64,000 nucleotides of DNA from Zavarzinia compransoris (GTDB lineage: Bacteria; Pseudomonadota; Alphaproteobacteria; Zavarziniales; Zavarziniaceae). The position numbers and the translations under genes were made by a program. The notes under the pieces were generated by a model. That model saw nothing but the letters and a program-made list of their open reading frames with translations. It made no database searches and had not been told where the DNA came from. The DNA lies in NCBI RefSeq assembly GCF_003173055.1, contig NZ_QGLF01000002.1:310322-374321 (forward strand), read 5' to 3'. Positions 8,771 to 18,448 of the stretch are shown piece by piece; within the stretch, counting starts at the first letter, position 1, and each line of letters begins with the position of its first letter.

Positions 8771-9421
8771 TCAGAGGCCGGTCGCCACCTGGTGCCGGGC
8801 ACCGGCGACCCAGGCCTGATAGGCCGGGTGGTGGCTGGCGGCGGCGACGTAATCCGCCGCTTCCCGCACCAGATGGGGGCCATAGGTGACGAAGCGGCTG
8901 ACCACCGGGCCGAACATGGCATCGGCGATCGACCAGGCGCCGAACAGATAGGGGCCGTCGGCGCCATAGTCGCGGCGGACATGGCTCCAGATCCCCTCGA
9001 TGCGGGAAATATCGCTGCGGCAGGCATCGCTGATCGGGTGGCCGTGATGCCGGGCCAGCACATCCATCGGGCATTCCTGGCGCAGCGTGGCAAAGCCCGC
9101 GTGCATCTCCGCCGAGACCGCCCGGCACACCGCCCGCGCCACCGGGTCGGCCGGCAGCAGGGGGGCTGCCACGGCATTTTCCGCCGCCCATTCGCAGATG
9201 GCCAGGGATTCCGGGATCACCACCTCGCCCAGCTTCAGGGCCGGGACCTTGCCGCTCGGTGAATGGCGGAGGATGGTCGCCTTGGTCGCCTCGGTGCGCA
9301 GCTTGACGTGCACCTCCTCGAAATCGATGCCCCCGGCGGTCAGGGCCAGCCACGGCCGCATCGACCAGGAGGAATAATTCTTGTCTCCGATCACCAGGAT
9401 CGGGCGTTCATGCACGGCCAT
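8771..9421 (-). CDS. Glutathione S-transferase family protein
   Basis: 216 residues from the ATG at 9421; an in-frame start 29 residues earlier lacks similarity. The N-terminal thioredoxin-like domain carries LVIGDKNYSSWSMRPWLAL, where a Ser pair occupies the usual catalytic position, then PSGKVPALKLGEVVIPESLAICEW with the cis-Pro and glutathione gamma-glutamyl site (ES). The C-terminal helical domain includes FGAWSIADAMFGPVV, the N-capping [12 protein letters not shown] motif. This resembles the YfcF/zeta-like group annotated as GST of unknown substrate. It is divergent from the M17 aminopeptidase gene, with a long inverted repeat between them. Confidence 0.88.
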   Translation of the reverse strand: MAVHERPILVIGDKNYSSWSMRPWLALTAGGIDFEEVHVKLRTEATKATILRHSPSGKVPALKLGEVVIPESLAICEWAAENAVAAPLLPADPVARAVCRAVSAEMHAGFATLRQECPMDVLARHHGHPISDACRSDISRIEGIWSHVRRDYGADGPYLFGAWSIADAMFGPVVSRFVTYGPHLVREAADYVAAASHHPAYQAWVAGARHQVATGL

Positions 9422-9460
9422 GGGCAAGGCTCCGCAGGCTGGGTTAAGCTCGGCCCCAGG

Positions 9461-9493
9461 GCGAATTGCCGATTCATCGACGCGGCAATTCGC
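9461..9493. repeat. 33-bp inverted repeat (11-11-11) in a divergent promoter region
   Basis: GCGAATTGCCG at 9461-9471 is repeated as its exact reverse complement CGGCAATTCGC at 9483-9493, with an 11-base spacer. It lies in the gap between the leftward GST gene (start 9421) and the rightward aminopeptidase gene (start 9580). The T/A-containing arms and position suit a dimeric regulator site. No T-run follows on either strand, so a terminator is less likely. The regulator is unknown. Confidence 0.55.
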
Positions 9494-9579
9494 TCTAGTG
9501 TCCTTCAATAGGGTGGTTTCCCCGCTCCAGGCAACCCGAGCCCCAATCGTTCCGCAAGCGCTTCCGCACGAAAGCTGCC

Positions 9580-10995
<1,416 letters not shown>

Positions 10996-10996
10996 C

Positions 10997-11863
10997 ATGG
11001 GTTTCGACCGCCGCCTGACCCCGGCCCGGCCGGACCTTGCCGCCCGTTTCCTCGAAGGCGAGGTCGCGGCCGAGCGCTTCGTCGAGGGCGAGGCGTTTCA
11101 CGTCATCGTCCCCCATGCCCCGCTGCGCCCCCGGCCCGAGGCGGCGGCCAGCCTCGACAGCGAAATCCTCTACGGCGAGGCTTTCACCGTCTACGAAGAC
11201 CGCAAGGACGGCTGGCTGTGGGGCCAGCTGGCGACCGACGGCTATGTCGGCTATGTCCCGCGCGCCGCCCTTTCGCGGGGGGCGGCGCCGGTCGCCACCC
11301 ATGGGGTGGCGGTGCCGCGCAGCCATCTCTATCCCGTGCCCGACCTGAAGCGCCCGCCGGTCATCGCCCTCTCCATGGGGGCGCGCCTTCAGGTCACGGG
11401 CGCCTCGGCCGACGGCCGGTGGCTGGCGCTTTCGTGCGGGCGGCATATTTTCGCCGCCCATGCCGCGCCGCTCGATGCCATCGTGCCCGATATCGTCGCG
11501 ACGGCGGAGCGCTTTCTCGGCACGCCCTATCTCTGGGGTGGGCGCACGGCGGCCGGGATCGACTGTTCCGGCCTCGTGCAGCTGGCGCTGGCCCGGGCCG
11601 GCATCGCGGCCCCGCGCGACAGCGACCTTCAGGCCCGCTTCGGCACGGGCGTCGAGGTCGCGCGCCGGGGCGACATCCTGTGTTACCCCGGCCATGTCGC
11701 CCTCGACCGGGGCGACGGCACGGTGGTCCATGCGACGGCGGCCGTCATGGCCGTGACGATCGAGCCGCGGGCCGATCTCGACGCCCGGGTCCGGGCCGAG
11801 CGCGGCCTTGCCCCCGACCAGTCGGCGACCACCGCGATCCGCCGGCCGACAGGAAAATCCTAG
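10997..11863 (+). CDS. NlpC/P60 family cysteine peptidase with SH3 domains
   Basis: 288 residues without a signal peptide. Residues about 30-90 and 100-155 look like bacterial SH3 modules (LYGEAFTVYEDRKDGWLWGQL with YVGYVP). The C-terminal NlpC/P60 domain has LGTPYLWGGRTAAGIDCSGLVQLAL with the catalytic Cys in DCSG, and YPGHVALDRG with the catalytic His. The family cleaves gamma-D-glutamyl-diamino acid bonds in peptidoglycan peptides. Lack of a signal and tight linkage to an M17 aminopeptidase suggest cytosolic degradation of recycled muropeptides, as with YkfC-like enzymes; that role is inferred. Confidence 0.9.
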   Translation: MGFDRRLTPARPDLAARFLEGEVAAERFVEGEAFHVIVPHAPLRPRPEAAASLDSEILYGEAFTVYEDRKDGWLWGQLATDGYVGYVPRAALSRGAAPVATHGVAVPRSHLYPVPDLKRPPVIALSMGARLQVTGASADGRWLALSCGRHIFAAHAAPLDAIVPDIVATAERFLGTPYLWGGRTAAGIDCSGLVQLALARAGIAAPRDSDLQARFGTGVEVARRGDILCYPGHVALDRGDGTVVHATAAVMAVTIEPRADLDARVRAERGLAPDQSATTAIRRPTGKS

Positions 11864-11901
11864 CGCCCGGCGGGCGGACCTGCGCTTAGACTGGGCCGGC
11901 C

Positions 11902-12891
11902 ATGAATGTCCGCCCGCGCATCGCCGACCAGCAATTCTCCGTCTCCGACCTGATCCGGGCGGCGGCGGAGCTGGCGACGCGGGTCGAGCCGGCGATCCCC
12001 CGCGACCTGCCGCTCGAAACCGCCGTCTTCACCGGCCGCATCCTGGCGGAGGACGTGCAGCCGGGCCTGCTGGCCACGGCCCATGACATCACCTACCTCG
12101 GCGACGGCTGCATGGGGCTGGCGGTCGACCGGTCGCTGGTGTTCGGCCTGCTGCTGGCGGGCGAGACCGATCGCCTGGAGATCGAGGGCCAAGGCCCGGT
12201 GACCCAGGCGCCGGGGGAGGCGCTGCTGCTCGGCTTTCCCGGGCCGACGCAATCGTCCCGGGCCTGGCGGGCGGGGCAGCGCAGCCATCTGTCGGGCTTC
12301 GTGCTGACCCCGGTCTTCTTCGAGCGTTTCGCCGACATGCTGGGCAACGACGGCCTCGCCGGGTTGCGCGAACAACTCGATGCCGGGGGCTGCCGGCGCC
12401 TGGCCGGGCGCTCGGCCCGGCTGGCCGACCTGGCCCGGCGAACCCTGGACCATCCTTACGGCGGCCCTCTCGGCCTGATGTTCCTGGAAAGCAATACGCT
12501 TGCCCTGGTGATCGAAGTGGCGGGGCAATGGGGCGAGGACCGCCGCCTGCTCGCCCGCCTCGGCCGGCGGCCCTATGAACAGGCGATGGCGGCGCGCGAC
12601 ATTCTCGATGCCGAACTGGCCGCCCCGCCCAAGACCCTGGACCTCGCCCGGCGGGTGGGCAGCAATGTGACCAGCCTGCAAAGCCATTTCCGCGCCGTCT
12701 TCGGCACCACGATCTTCGGCTATGTCCGGACCCGGCGCCTGCAGATGGCGCATCTGATGCTGGTCGAACACGGGCTCGGGGTCGCGGAGACCGGCTATCG
12801 CGTCGGCTTCGCCAGCCCGGCCGCCTTCACCGCCGCCTATCGCCGCCATTTCGGCCAGCCGCCGGGGCGCGCCGCCGCGCTTTCGCGATAG
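11902..12891 (+). CDS. AraC-family transcriptional regulator (PchR/YbtA-like siderophore regulator)
   Basis: 329 residues. The C-terminal part has two helix-turn-helix motifs: LDLARRVGSNVTSLQSHFRAVFGTT, then YVRTRRLQMAHLMLVEHGLGVAETGYRVGFASPAAFTAAYRRHFGQPPG, the standard AraC/XylS signature. The N-terminal 200 residues form a ligand-sensing domain with no recognised name. The layout, with a regulator gene just upstream of a TonB receptor gene in the same direction, matches PchR and YbtA, which sense a ferric siderophore and activate its uptake genes. Ligand and target are inferred from neighbours. Confidence 0.85.
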   Translation: MNVRPRIADQQFSVSDLIRAAAELATRVEPAIPRDLPLETAVFTGRILAEDVQPGLLATAHDITYLGDGCMGLAVDRSLVFGLLLAGETDRLEIEGQGPVTQAPGEALLLGFPGPTQSSRAWRAGQRSHLSGFVLTPVFFERFADMLGNDGLAGLREQLDAGGCRRLAGRSARLADLARRTLDHPYGGPLGLMFLESNTLALVIEVAGQWGEDRRLLARLGRRPYEQAMAARDILDAELAAPPKTLDLARRVGSNVTSLQSHFRAVFGTTIFGYVRTRRLQMAHLMLVEHGLGVAETGYRVGFASPAAFTAAYRRHFGQPPGRAAALSR

Positions 12892-12957
12892 TCTTTCTGC
12901 CCCGCGCGACAGTCGCCGGCCTGTTCGCCGGTGCCGCGACCCGCTATCAATCGTTTT

Positions 12958-12972
12958 TGATAGTCATTCTCA
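12958..12972 (+). promoter_or_regulatory. Fur-type iron box upstream of the TonB receptor gene
   Basis: TGATAGTCATTCTCA is a 7-1-7 dyad matching the Fur core TGATAATnATTATCA at 12 of 14 fixed positions. It lies 14 bases before the receptor ATG at 12987, in a locally A/T-rich patch of a GC-rich genome. Binding here would block the promoter or start region under iron-replete conditions. That Fur itself is the regulator is inferred from the motif and from the receptor and siderophore genes that follow. Confidence 0.65.
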
Positions 12973-12986
12973 TTTTGGTCGCGCGC

Positions 12987-15260
12987 ATGAACCGTTCCGC
13001 TTTACGGCCGCTGGCGGCCGGCACCGCCCTCGGGCTCGTCCTCGGGTCCTGGGCGTTTGCCGAGGAGAATGGCGCGGCACCGGCCGAGGTTCTCGACACC
13101 GTGACGGTGAGCGCCACCAAGCGCGACCAGGACGAGGGGGCGATGCCGGTCGCCGCCACCATCCTGCAGGCGGACCAGATCCCGCTCTCCACCCTCGATC
13201 CCGGCGCCGAGATTGCCCGCCAGTCGCCGACCAGCAATTTCGTCGACCTGTCGCGGGCGGGCGAGGCCTATATGACCATGCGGGGCGTCGCCACCCTGGG
13301 CTCGCCCCTCAACACGCTGGACAATACGGTCGGCTTTTCCGTCGACGGTGTGCCGACCAGCCTGTCGGGCCTCGCCCCCCTGCTGATGGATGTCGAGCGG
13401 GTGGAAGTGCTGCGCGGGCCCCAGGGCACGGCTTTCGGGCGGAATGCGCTGGCCGGCGGGATCAATGTCGTCACCATGCCGGCGGACGGCTATGGCGAGG
13501 CGCGGCTGGACGCGGAAACCGGCAGCGACGGCTATAGCCTGGTGCAGGCCCTGGCCGGCGGCTGGCTGGTGCCCGAGCGCCTGGCCGGGCGCGCCGTCGT
13601 CCGCTACCAGGAATTCGACGGCGATATTCCGAACATCATCACGGGCAAGACCGAGGGCGGGGCGGACATCGCCGCCGCCCGCGCCAGCCTGCGCTTCACC
13701 CCCGGGGAAGCCTGGACCATCGACCTCACCGGCGGCTATGGCCGCGACGAGCGGGACAATCCGGCCTACCTGCTGGTGGGCGCGCCGGGTTTCCCGGTCA
13801 GTGCCTCGGACACGCCGTCGCTCGGCCGCCGCACCATCGGCCATGGCACGCTGACGGTGGCGCGCCGTTTCGAGAATTTCACCCTGACCTCGGTCACCGG
13901 CTACCAGGATATCGATATCCTGAACGCCGGCGATTTCAGCGACACCCTGCTTTACGGCGCCTATCTCGGCCTGCCCGGCTTTCTCGATTTCATCCCGGCC
14001 GCGCTGTTCACCAACCCGGACCAGGACAAGATCCGCACCGCCGAGGCGGAGGGCATCTTCACCCAGGAAATCCGGGCGAATGCGGCCAAGGATGCCCCGG
14101 TGCAATGGGTGGCGGGGCTGAACTATTTCCGTTCCGCCTATGAAATCCACCGGGACATGAAGACGCTGCTGTTCGCGGTCCTGAACGGCAAGGTCGACAA
14201 CCGGATCGACAGCGAGACCCTGGCCGGCTTCGCCGATCTCTCGGTTCCCCTGTTCGAGACCTGGGTGCTTTCGGGCGGCATCCGCATCGCCCGCGACGAA
14301 CAGGCGTTCGAGGGCCGCTATCGCAGCAACGGCTATCCGGGCACGGTCGCCGCCTTCGATCAGAGGGACGAGGCGGCGGATACCTATGTCACCGGCCGGG
14401 TTGCGCTATCCCGCCACTGGGCGGATACGGTGATGACCTATGCCTCGATCGCCTGGGGTTATGCTTCCGGCGGGTTCGAGCGCCTCACCCCCTATGCCGC
14501 GCAAGGGGTGGCCAATACCCCGTTCCGCCCGGCGCGGGCGATGACGGTCGAGGCCGGGATCAAGGCCGGGCTGCTGCCGGGCCTCCGCCTCGACGCCAGC
14601 CTCTTTCACAACGACGTGACCGACGGCCAGCTCGCCTCCTTCGACCCGGATACGGTGCAGATCTTCTTCGCCAACCAGGACTATCGCAGCTACGGCTTCG
14701 AGGCGAGCCTGGTGGCGGAGCCGGTCGAGGGGCTGGTGCTGCGCGCCGGCGCCGGCTTCACCGAAACCCGCCAGGGCGCGGCCACGGCGGAATCGGCGGC
14801 GGCCGGCGCCGCCCGGGGCAACAAGGTGCCCATGGTGCCGACCTGGACGGTCAGCCTCGGCCTCGACTACCGCCTGCCGGCGGCGGGGCTGGGCCTGCCC
14901 GGTGCCTTCCTGGTCTCGGCCGACTACCAATATGTCGGCTCGCGCCAGACCGATGCCGCCAACAGCCGGAAGCTCGATCCCTATGCCATGGTCAATGCCC
15001 GCCTGGGCTGGGCCGGGGAACACCTGGGGTTCTATGCCTTCGGCCGCAACCTGCTCGATTCCCGGCCGATCTCCTTCGCGGCCCCGTTCCGCGAGGGGGT
15101 GACCGGGGCCTATGTCGGCCGGGGCCGGGTGCTCGGCCTCGGCATGAGCGTGGCGTGGCAGGGCGATGCTGCTGCGCTATCTGCACGAGGTCGGCCGCAC
15201 GGTGACGCGAAGGGTCCAGCACCGGGCGATCGGCCGGCGCGTGGCCCGGCTCGCGGGTGA
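12987..15260 (+). CDS. TonB-dependent (ferric siderophore) outer-membrane receptor
   Basis: 757 residues from the ATG at 12987; an in-frame TTG at 12957 lies at the Fur-type box and is unlikely. Signal peptide about 1-25. The plug domain follows with a TonB-box-like VLDTVTVSATKRDQDEG, GEAYMTMRGVA and the plug signature VERVEVLRGPQGTAFGRNALAGGINVVT. A 22-strand barrel then runs to RVLGLGMSVAW, the expected final strand. About 33 Gly/Ala/Arg/Pro-rich residues follow without barrel character, and this tail overlaps the esterase gene. The catechol-type siderophore substrate is inferred from the esterase and reductase genes downstream. Confidence 0.9.
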   Translation: MNRSALRPLAAGTALGLVLGSWAFAEENGAAPAEVLDTVTVSATKRDQDEGAMPVAATILQADQIPLSTLDPGAEIARQSPTSNFVDLSRAGEAYMTMRGVATLGSPLNTLDNTVGFSVDGVPTSLSGLAPLLMDVERVEVLRGPQGTAFGRNALAGGINVVTMPADGYGEARLDAETGSDGYSLVQALAGGWLVPERLAGRAVVRYQEFDGDIPNIITGKTEGGADIAAARASLRFTPGEAWTIDLTGGYGRDERDNPAYLLVGAPGFPVSASDTPSLGRRTIGHGTLTVARRFENFTLTSVTGYQDIDILNAGDFSDTLLYGAYLGLPGFLDFIPAALFTNPDQDKIRTAEAEGIFTQEIRANAAKDAPVQWVAGLNYFRSAYEIHRDMKTLLFAVLNGKVDNRIDSETLAGFADLSVPLFETWVLSGGIRIARDEQAFEGRYRSNGYPGTVAAFDQRDEAADTYVTGRVALSRHWADTVMTYASIAWGYASGGFERLTPYAAQGVANTPFRPARAMTVEAGIKAGLLPGLRLDASLFHNDVTDGQLASFDPDTVQIFFANQDYRSYGFEASLVAEPVEGLVLRAGAGFTETRQGAATAESAAAGAARGNKVPMVPTWTVSLGLDYRLPAAGLGLPGAFLVSADYQYVGSRQTDAANSRKLDPYAMVNARLGWAGEHLGFYAFGRNLLDSRPISFAAPFREGVTGAYVGRGRVLGLGMSVAWQGDAAALSARGRPHGDAKGPAPGDRPARGPARG

Positions 15261-16110
15261 TGCGCTGGAGCCGCTGGGCCCCGGCCTGCCGTTCGGCGAG
15301 GTCCAGCGTTTCGCCATCGAGGGGCCGGGCGGGCGTCACACCATCTATGTCGTGCTGCCGCCGGTGCCGGTGCCGGCGGGGGGCTATCCTTGTCTCTATC
15401 TGCTCGACGGCGATGCCTGGATCGGCACGGCGCTCGATGCGCTGCGCGCCCAGGCGCGCTTTCCCGGGCACAGCGGCGTCGGGCCGGTCGCCGTGGTCGC
15501 CATCGGCTATCCGGGGCCGGAGCCGGTGGATCTCGGCCGGCGCGCCCGCGATTTCCTGCCGCCCCATGTCTCCGCCCGGCTGCGCGATCGCTTCATGCAG
15601 GGGGCGCCCTGGCACCAGCCGGGCGGGGCGGCGAATTTCCTCGATTTCCTGACCGGGCCGCTCTCCGCCGCCCTGGCCCGGCGCTATCCCCTCGACATGG
15701 CGCGCCGGGCCCTGTGTGGCCATTCCTTCGGCGGCTATTTCGCCCTCTACGCCCTGCTGGAGCGGCCGGGCGCGTTCCGGTCCCATGCCGCGATCAGCCC
15801 GTCGCTGTGGTGGGATGGTGAAAGTCTCATCCGTTCGGCGCCGGAGCGCATCGCCGGCCTGCCGGCCGCTCTCGCTGGCGAGGTCTTGATCGCGGTCGCG
15901 GAATTCGAGATGGCGGGGCAGGACGATATCAACCGCATGCTGATCGGCCATGCCCGCCGGTTCGACGAAGTGCTGGCGGCATCGGGGCCGAAGGGGCTGC
16001 GCCGCCGCTGTCTTGTATTGGCCGGGGAAAACCACCAGTCGGCGCTGACGGCGGTCTTCTCCGAAATGCTGCGCTTCCTGTCCGGCCCGGCCGAGGAGAC
16101 GGAAACATGA
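15166..16110 (+). CDS. Alpha/beta hydrolase, IroE/Fes-like siderophore esterase
   Basis: 314 residues from the ATG at 15166, which overlaps the receptor gene by 95 bases. An in-frame GTG at 15241 would cut the overlap to 20 bases and remove a basic leader with no clear similarity. The esterase-D fold is evident: YPCLYLLDGDAW, VAVVAIGYPG, the nucleophile elbow CGHSFGGYFALY with Ser187, and GENHQSAL carrying the catalytic His. Enzymes of this type hydrolyse ferric enterobactin-like trilactones to release iron. The ATG of the next gene overlaps its stop by four bases (ATGA), so the genes form one operon. Confidence 0.85.
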   Translation: MLLRYLHEVGRTVTRRVQHRAIGRRVARLAGDALEPLGPGLPFGEVQRFAIEGPGGRHTIYVVLPPVPVPAGGYPCLYLLDGDAWIGTALDALRAQARFPGHSGVGPVAVVAIGYPGPEPVDLGRRARDFLPPHVSARLRDRFMQGAPWHQPGGAANFLDFLTGPLSAALARRYPLDMARRALCGHSFGGYFALYALLERPGAFRSHAAISPSLWWDGESLIRSAPERIAGLPAALAGEVLIAVAEFEMAGQDDINRMLIGHARRFDEVLAASGPKGLRRRCLVLAGENHQSALTAVFSEMLRFLSGPAEETET

Positions 16111-16850
16111 GCGGTCTCAGAACCCTGACCGTGGTCGGGGCGGAACACCTGACGCCCCATATGCGCCGCATCACCCTGAAGGGCGATATCGGCGCCCTGC
16201 TCAGCCCCGACGACATGCATTGCCGCCTGTTCGTGCCGGTGCCCGGCGGCGGTACGGCGGCGCGGAAATATACCATCCGGCGTTTCGACGCCGCAGCCGG
16301 CCTGATCGATGTCGATGTCGCGCTGCATGGCGACGGCGGGCCCGGCGCCGCCTAGGGCGCGGGCGCGCAGCCGGGCGACCGGATCGATGTCATCGGTCCC
16401 GGCGGCGGCGGTTTCACGCCCGCGGCCTTCTGCCTCTTTCTCGGGGACGATGCGGCCCTGCCGGCGATCGGCCGCTGCCTCGAAGCCCTGCCGGCGGTCA
16501 GCCGGGCGCTCGCCCTGATCGAGGTCGACGGCCCGGAAGACGAACAGGGTTTCGCGACCACGGCCGCGGTCGAGATCCGCTGGCTGTACCGCCGGGGCGC
16601 CGCCCCCGGCACCACCGGACTGCTGTTCGACGCCCTGCGCGCGGTCGAATTCCCGCCCGGCGAGGCGGATATCCAGGTCTGGGCCGGCCTCGAATACGAG
16701 GCGTTCCGCCGGATCCGCCATTACCTCCGCGAGACGCGGGGGGTGCCGAAAGGCCGGCAACTGGTGGTGTCCTACTGGCGCCGGGGGGCGGAGCAGAAAA
16801 GCCTGGCCGCCGCCGCCGTCAACCTGGGCCGGCGGCTGTTCGGCGGTTAG
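16107..16850 (+). pseudogene. Siderophore-interacting (ViuB-type) flavoreductase interrupted by one in-frame TAG
   Basis: Reading frame 16107-16850 encodes a full siderophore-interacting protein of about 247 residues, except for TAG at 16353-16355 (codon 83). Before it lies the FAD-binding part (HMRRITLKGDI, HCRLFVPVP, ARKYTIRRFD, DVDVALHGDGGPGA). After it the same frame continues with GAGAQPGDRIDVIGPGG, the NAD-domain part IQVWAGLEYEAFRRIRHYL and VVSYWRRG. Family members usually have Trp at the interrupted position, so TGG to TAG is the simplest change. The intact enzyme would reduce ferric siderophore in the cytoplasm. The last four bases overlap the convergent yejF stop. Confidence 0.85.
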
Positions 16851-18448
16851 GCATTCAGCATGGCGGCGTCGATCAAGGCCTTGGTATAGGCTTCGCGCGG
16901 GGCGGCGATGACCGCTTCCACCGGGCCGGTCTCGACGATGCGGCCGGCCTTCATCACGATCAGGCGGTGGCTCATGGCGCGCACGACCTTGAGGTCATGG
17001 GAGATGAACAGATAGGCGAGGCCGCGTTTCGCCTGGATCGCGCGCAGCAGGTCGATCACCTGGGCCTGGATCGAGCGGTCGAGGGCCGAGGTCGGCTCGT
17101 CCAGCACCACGAGATCGGGATCGAGGGCCAGCGCCCGGGCGATTGCCACCCGCTGGCGCTGGCCGCCGGAAAATTCATGGGGGAAACGGTCGATCATCTC
17201 AGGGTCGAGGCCGACTTCGGCCAGCACCGCCTGGACCCGGGCGCGCCGCGCCGCCGCATCGGCTTCGAGGCCATGGGCGGCCAGCCCTTCGCCCACCACG
17301 TCGCCGATGGTCATGCGCGGGCTGAGGGAACCATAGGGGTCCTGGAACACGATCTGGAACGCCCGTCGTCTTGCCCGCAGCGCCCGCCCGGACAGGCGGC
17401 GCAGGTCCTGCCCGAGAAAGACGATCCGCCCGGTCGAGGGCACGAGGCGGAGCAGGGCGAAGCCCAGCGTCGACTTGCCCGAACCGCTTTCGCCGACGAT
17501 CGCCAGGGTCTCGCCCCGGCGAACGGTGAGGGCGGCGCGATCGACCGCGACCAATTCGCTGCGCGTCGCGCCGAACACGGTCCGGCTGAGGGTGAAGGCG
17601 ACGCGGATGTCGGCGGCGTTCAGCACGTCCGGCGCCTCGGGCGCCACCGGCGCCGGGCGGCCCTTGGGCTCGGCCGCGATCAGGTGCCTTGTATAGTCGT
17701 GGGCGGGGGCGGTGAAGATCGCCTCGGTCGGGCCGCCCTCGACCAGGGCGCCCTGGTGCATGACCAGAACCCGGTCGGCATGGCGGCGGACGACATTCAG
17801 ATTATGGGTGATCAGCAAAAGGCCCAGGCCCCGGCTTTCGACCAGATGGTGCAGCAGGTCCAGGATCTTCGCTTCCACCGTCACGTCGAGGGCGGTGGTC
17901 GGCTCGTCGGCGATCAGCAGGCGGGGCTCGGCGGCCAGCGCCATGGCGATCATCACCCGCTGGCGCTGGCCGCCGGACAATTGATGCGGGAAGGCGTCCA
18001 GCCGCCCGGCCAGCGCCTCCAGGCCGACTTCGCGCAGGAGATCGCCGATCCGGCGGCGCCGAGCGGTGGCATCGAGCGGGCTGCGCAGGGCCAGCACCTC
18101 GCCGATCTGGCGGCCGATGCTGTGCAGGGGGTTCAGGGCCGTCATCGGCTCCTGGAAGATCATCGCCGCCTTCGGCCCGCGCGCGGCGCGCAGCACGGCC
18201 TCGGGCGCGCCCACCATCTCGGTCCCGTCGAGGCGGATGGAACCGGCGGGATTGCTGCCGAGGCCGGGGGGCAGCAATTGCAGGATCGACAGGGCGGTGA
18301 CCGATTTGCCGGAACCGCTTTCGCCCACCAGGGCGACGATCTCGCCCGGGTTCACGTCGAGCGAGACGCCGGCCACCACGTCGCGCGTGCCCTTCTCGTT
18401 GCGGAAGCGCACGCAAAGGTCGCGGATGGCGAGGAGCGGCGCGCTCAT
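16847..18448 (-). CDS. yejF: Peptide ABC importer, double ATPase (YejF-type)
   Basis: 533 residues holding two complete nucleotide-binding domains. Each has a Walker A GESGSGKS (first near 40, second near 320), an LSGGQRQRV or FSGGQRQRV signature, and Walker [10 protein letters not shown] or [10 protein letters not shown] double-ATPase polypeptide with Opp/Dpp-type C-terminal blocks is the mark of YejF, which powers uptake of oligopeptides and peptide antibiotics such as microcin C. The start overlaps the end of yejE by four bases, so it is translated from the same message. Confidence 0.92.
   Translation of the reverse strand: MSAPLLAIRDLCVRFRNEKGTRDVVAGVSLDVNPGEIVALVGESGSGKSVTALSILQLLPPGLGSNPAGSIRLDGTEMVGAPEAVLRAARGPKAAMIFQEPMTALNPLHSIGRQIGEVLALRSPLDATARRRRIGDLLREVGLEALAGRLDAFPHQLSGGQRQRVMIAMALAAEPRLLIADEPTTALDVTVEAKILDLLHHLVESRGLGLLLITHNLNVVRRHADRVLVMHQGALVEGGPTEAIFTAPAHDYTRHLIAAEPKGRPAPVAPEAPDVLNAADIRVAFTLSRTVFGATRSELVAVDRAALTVRRGETLAIVGESGSGKSTLGFALLRLVPSTGRIVFLGQDLRRLSGRALRARRRAFQIVFQDPYGSLSPRMTIGDVVGEGLAAHGLEADAAARRARVQAVLAEVGLDPEMIDRFPHEFSGGQRQRVAIARALALDPDLVVLDEPTSALDRSIQAQVIDLLRAIQAKRGLAYLFISHDLKVVRAMSHRLIVMKAGRIVETGPVEAVIAAPREAYTKALIDAAMLNA

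Noticed and set aside
12957-12986. TTG start for the TonB receptor at 12957
   Set aside because: It coincides with the Fur-type dyad and would put a hydrophobic stretch before the signal peptide; the ATG at 12987 gives a normal signal.
16353-16355. TAG read as pyrrolysine or by suppression in the reductase
   Set aside because: No pyl genes or suppressor tRNA seen, and Trp is the normal residue, so a point mutation or error is simpler.
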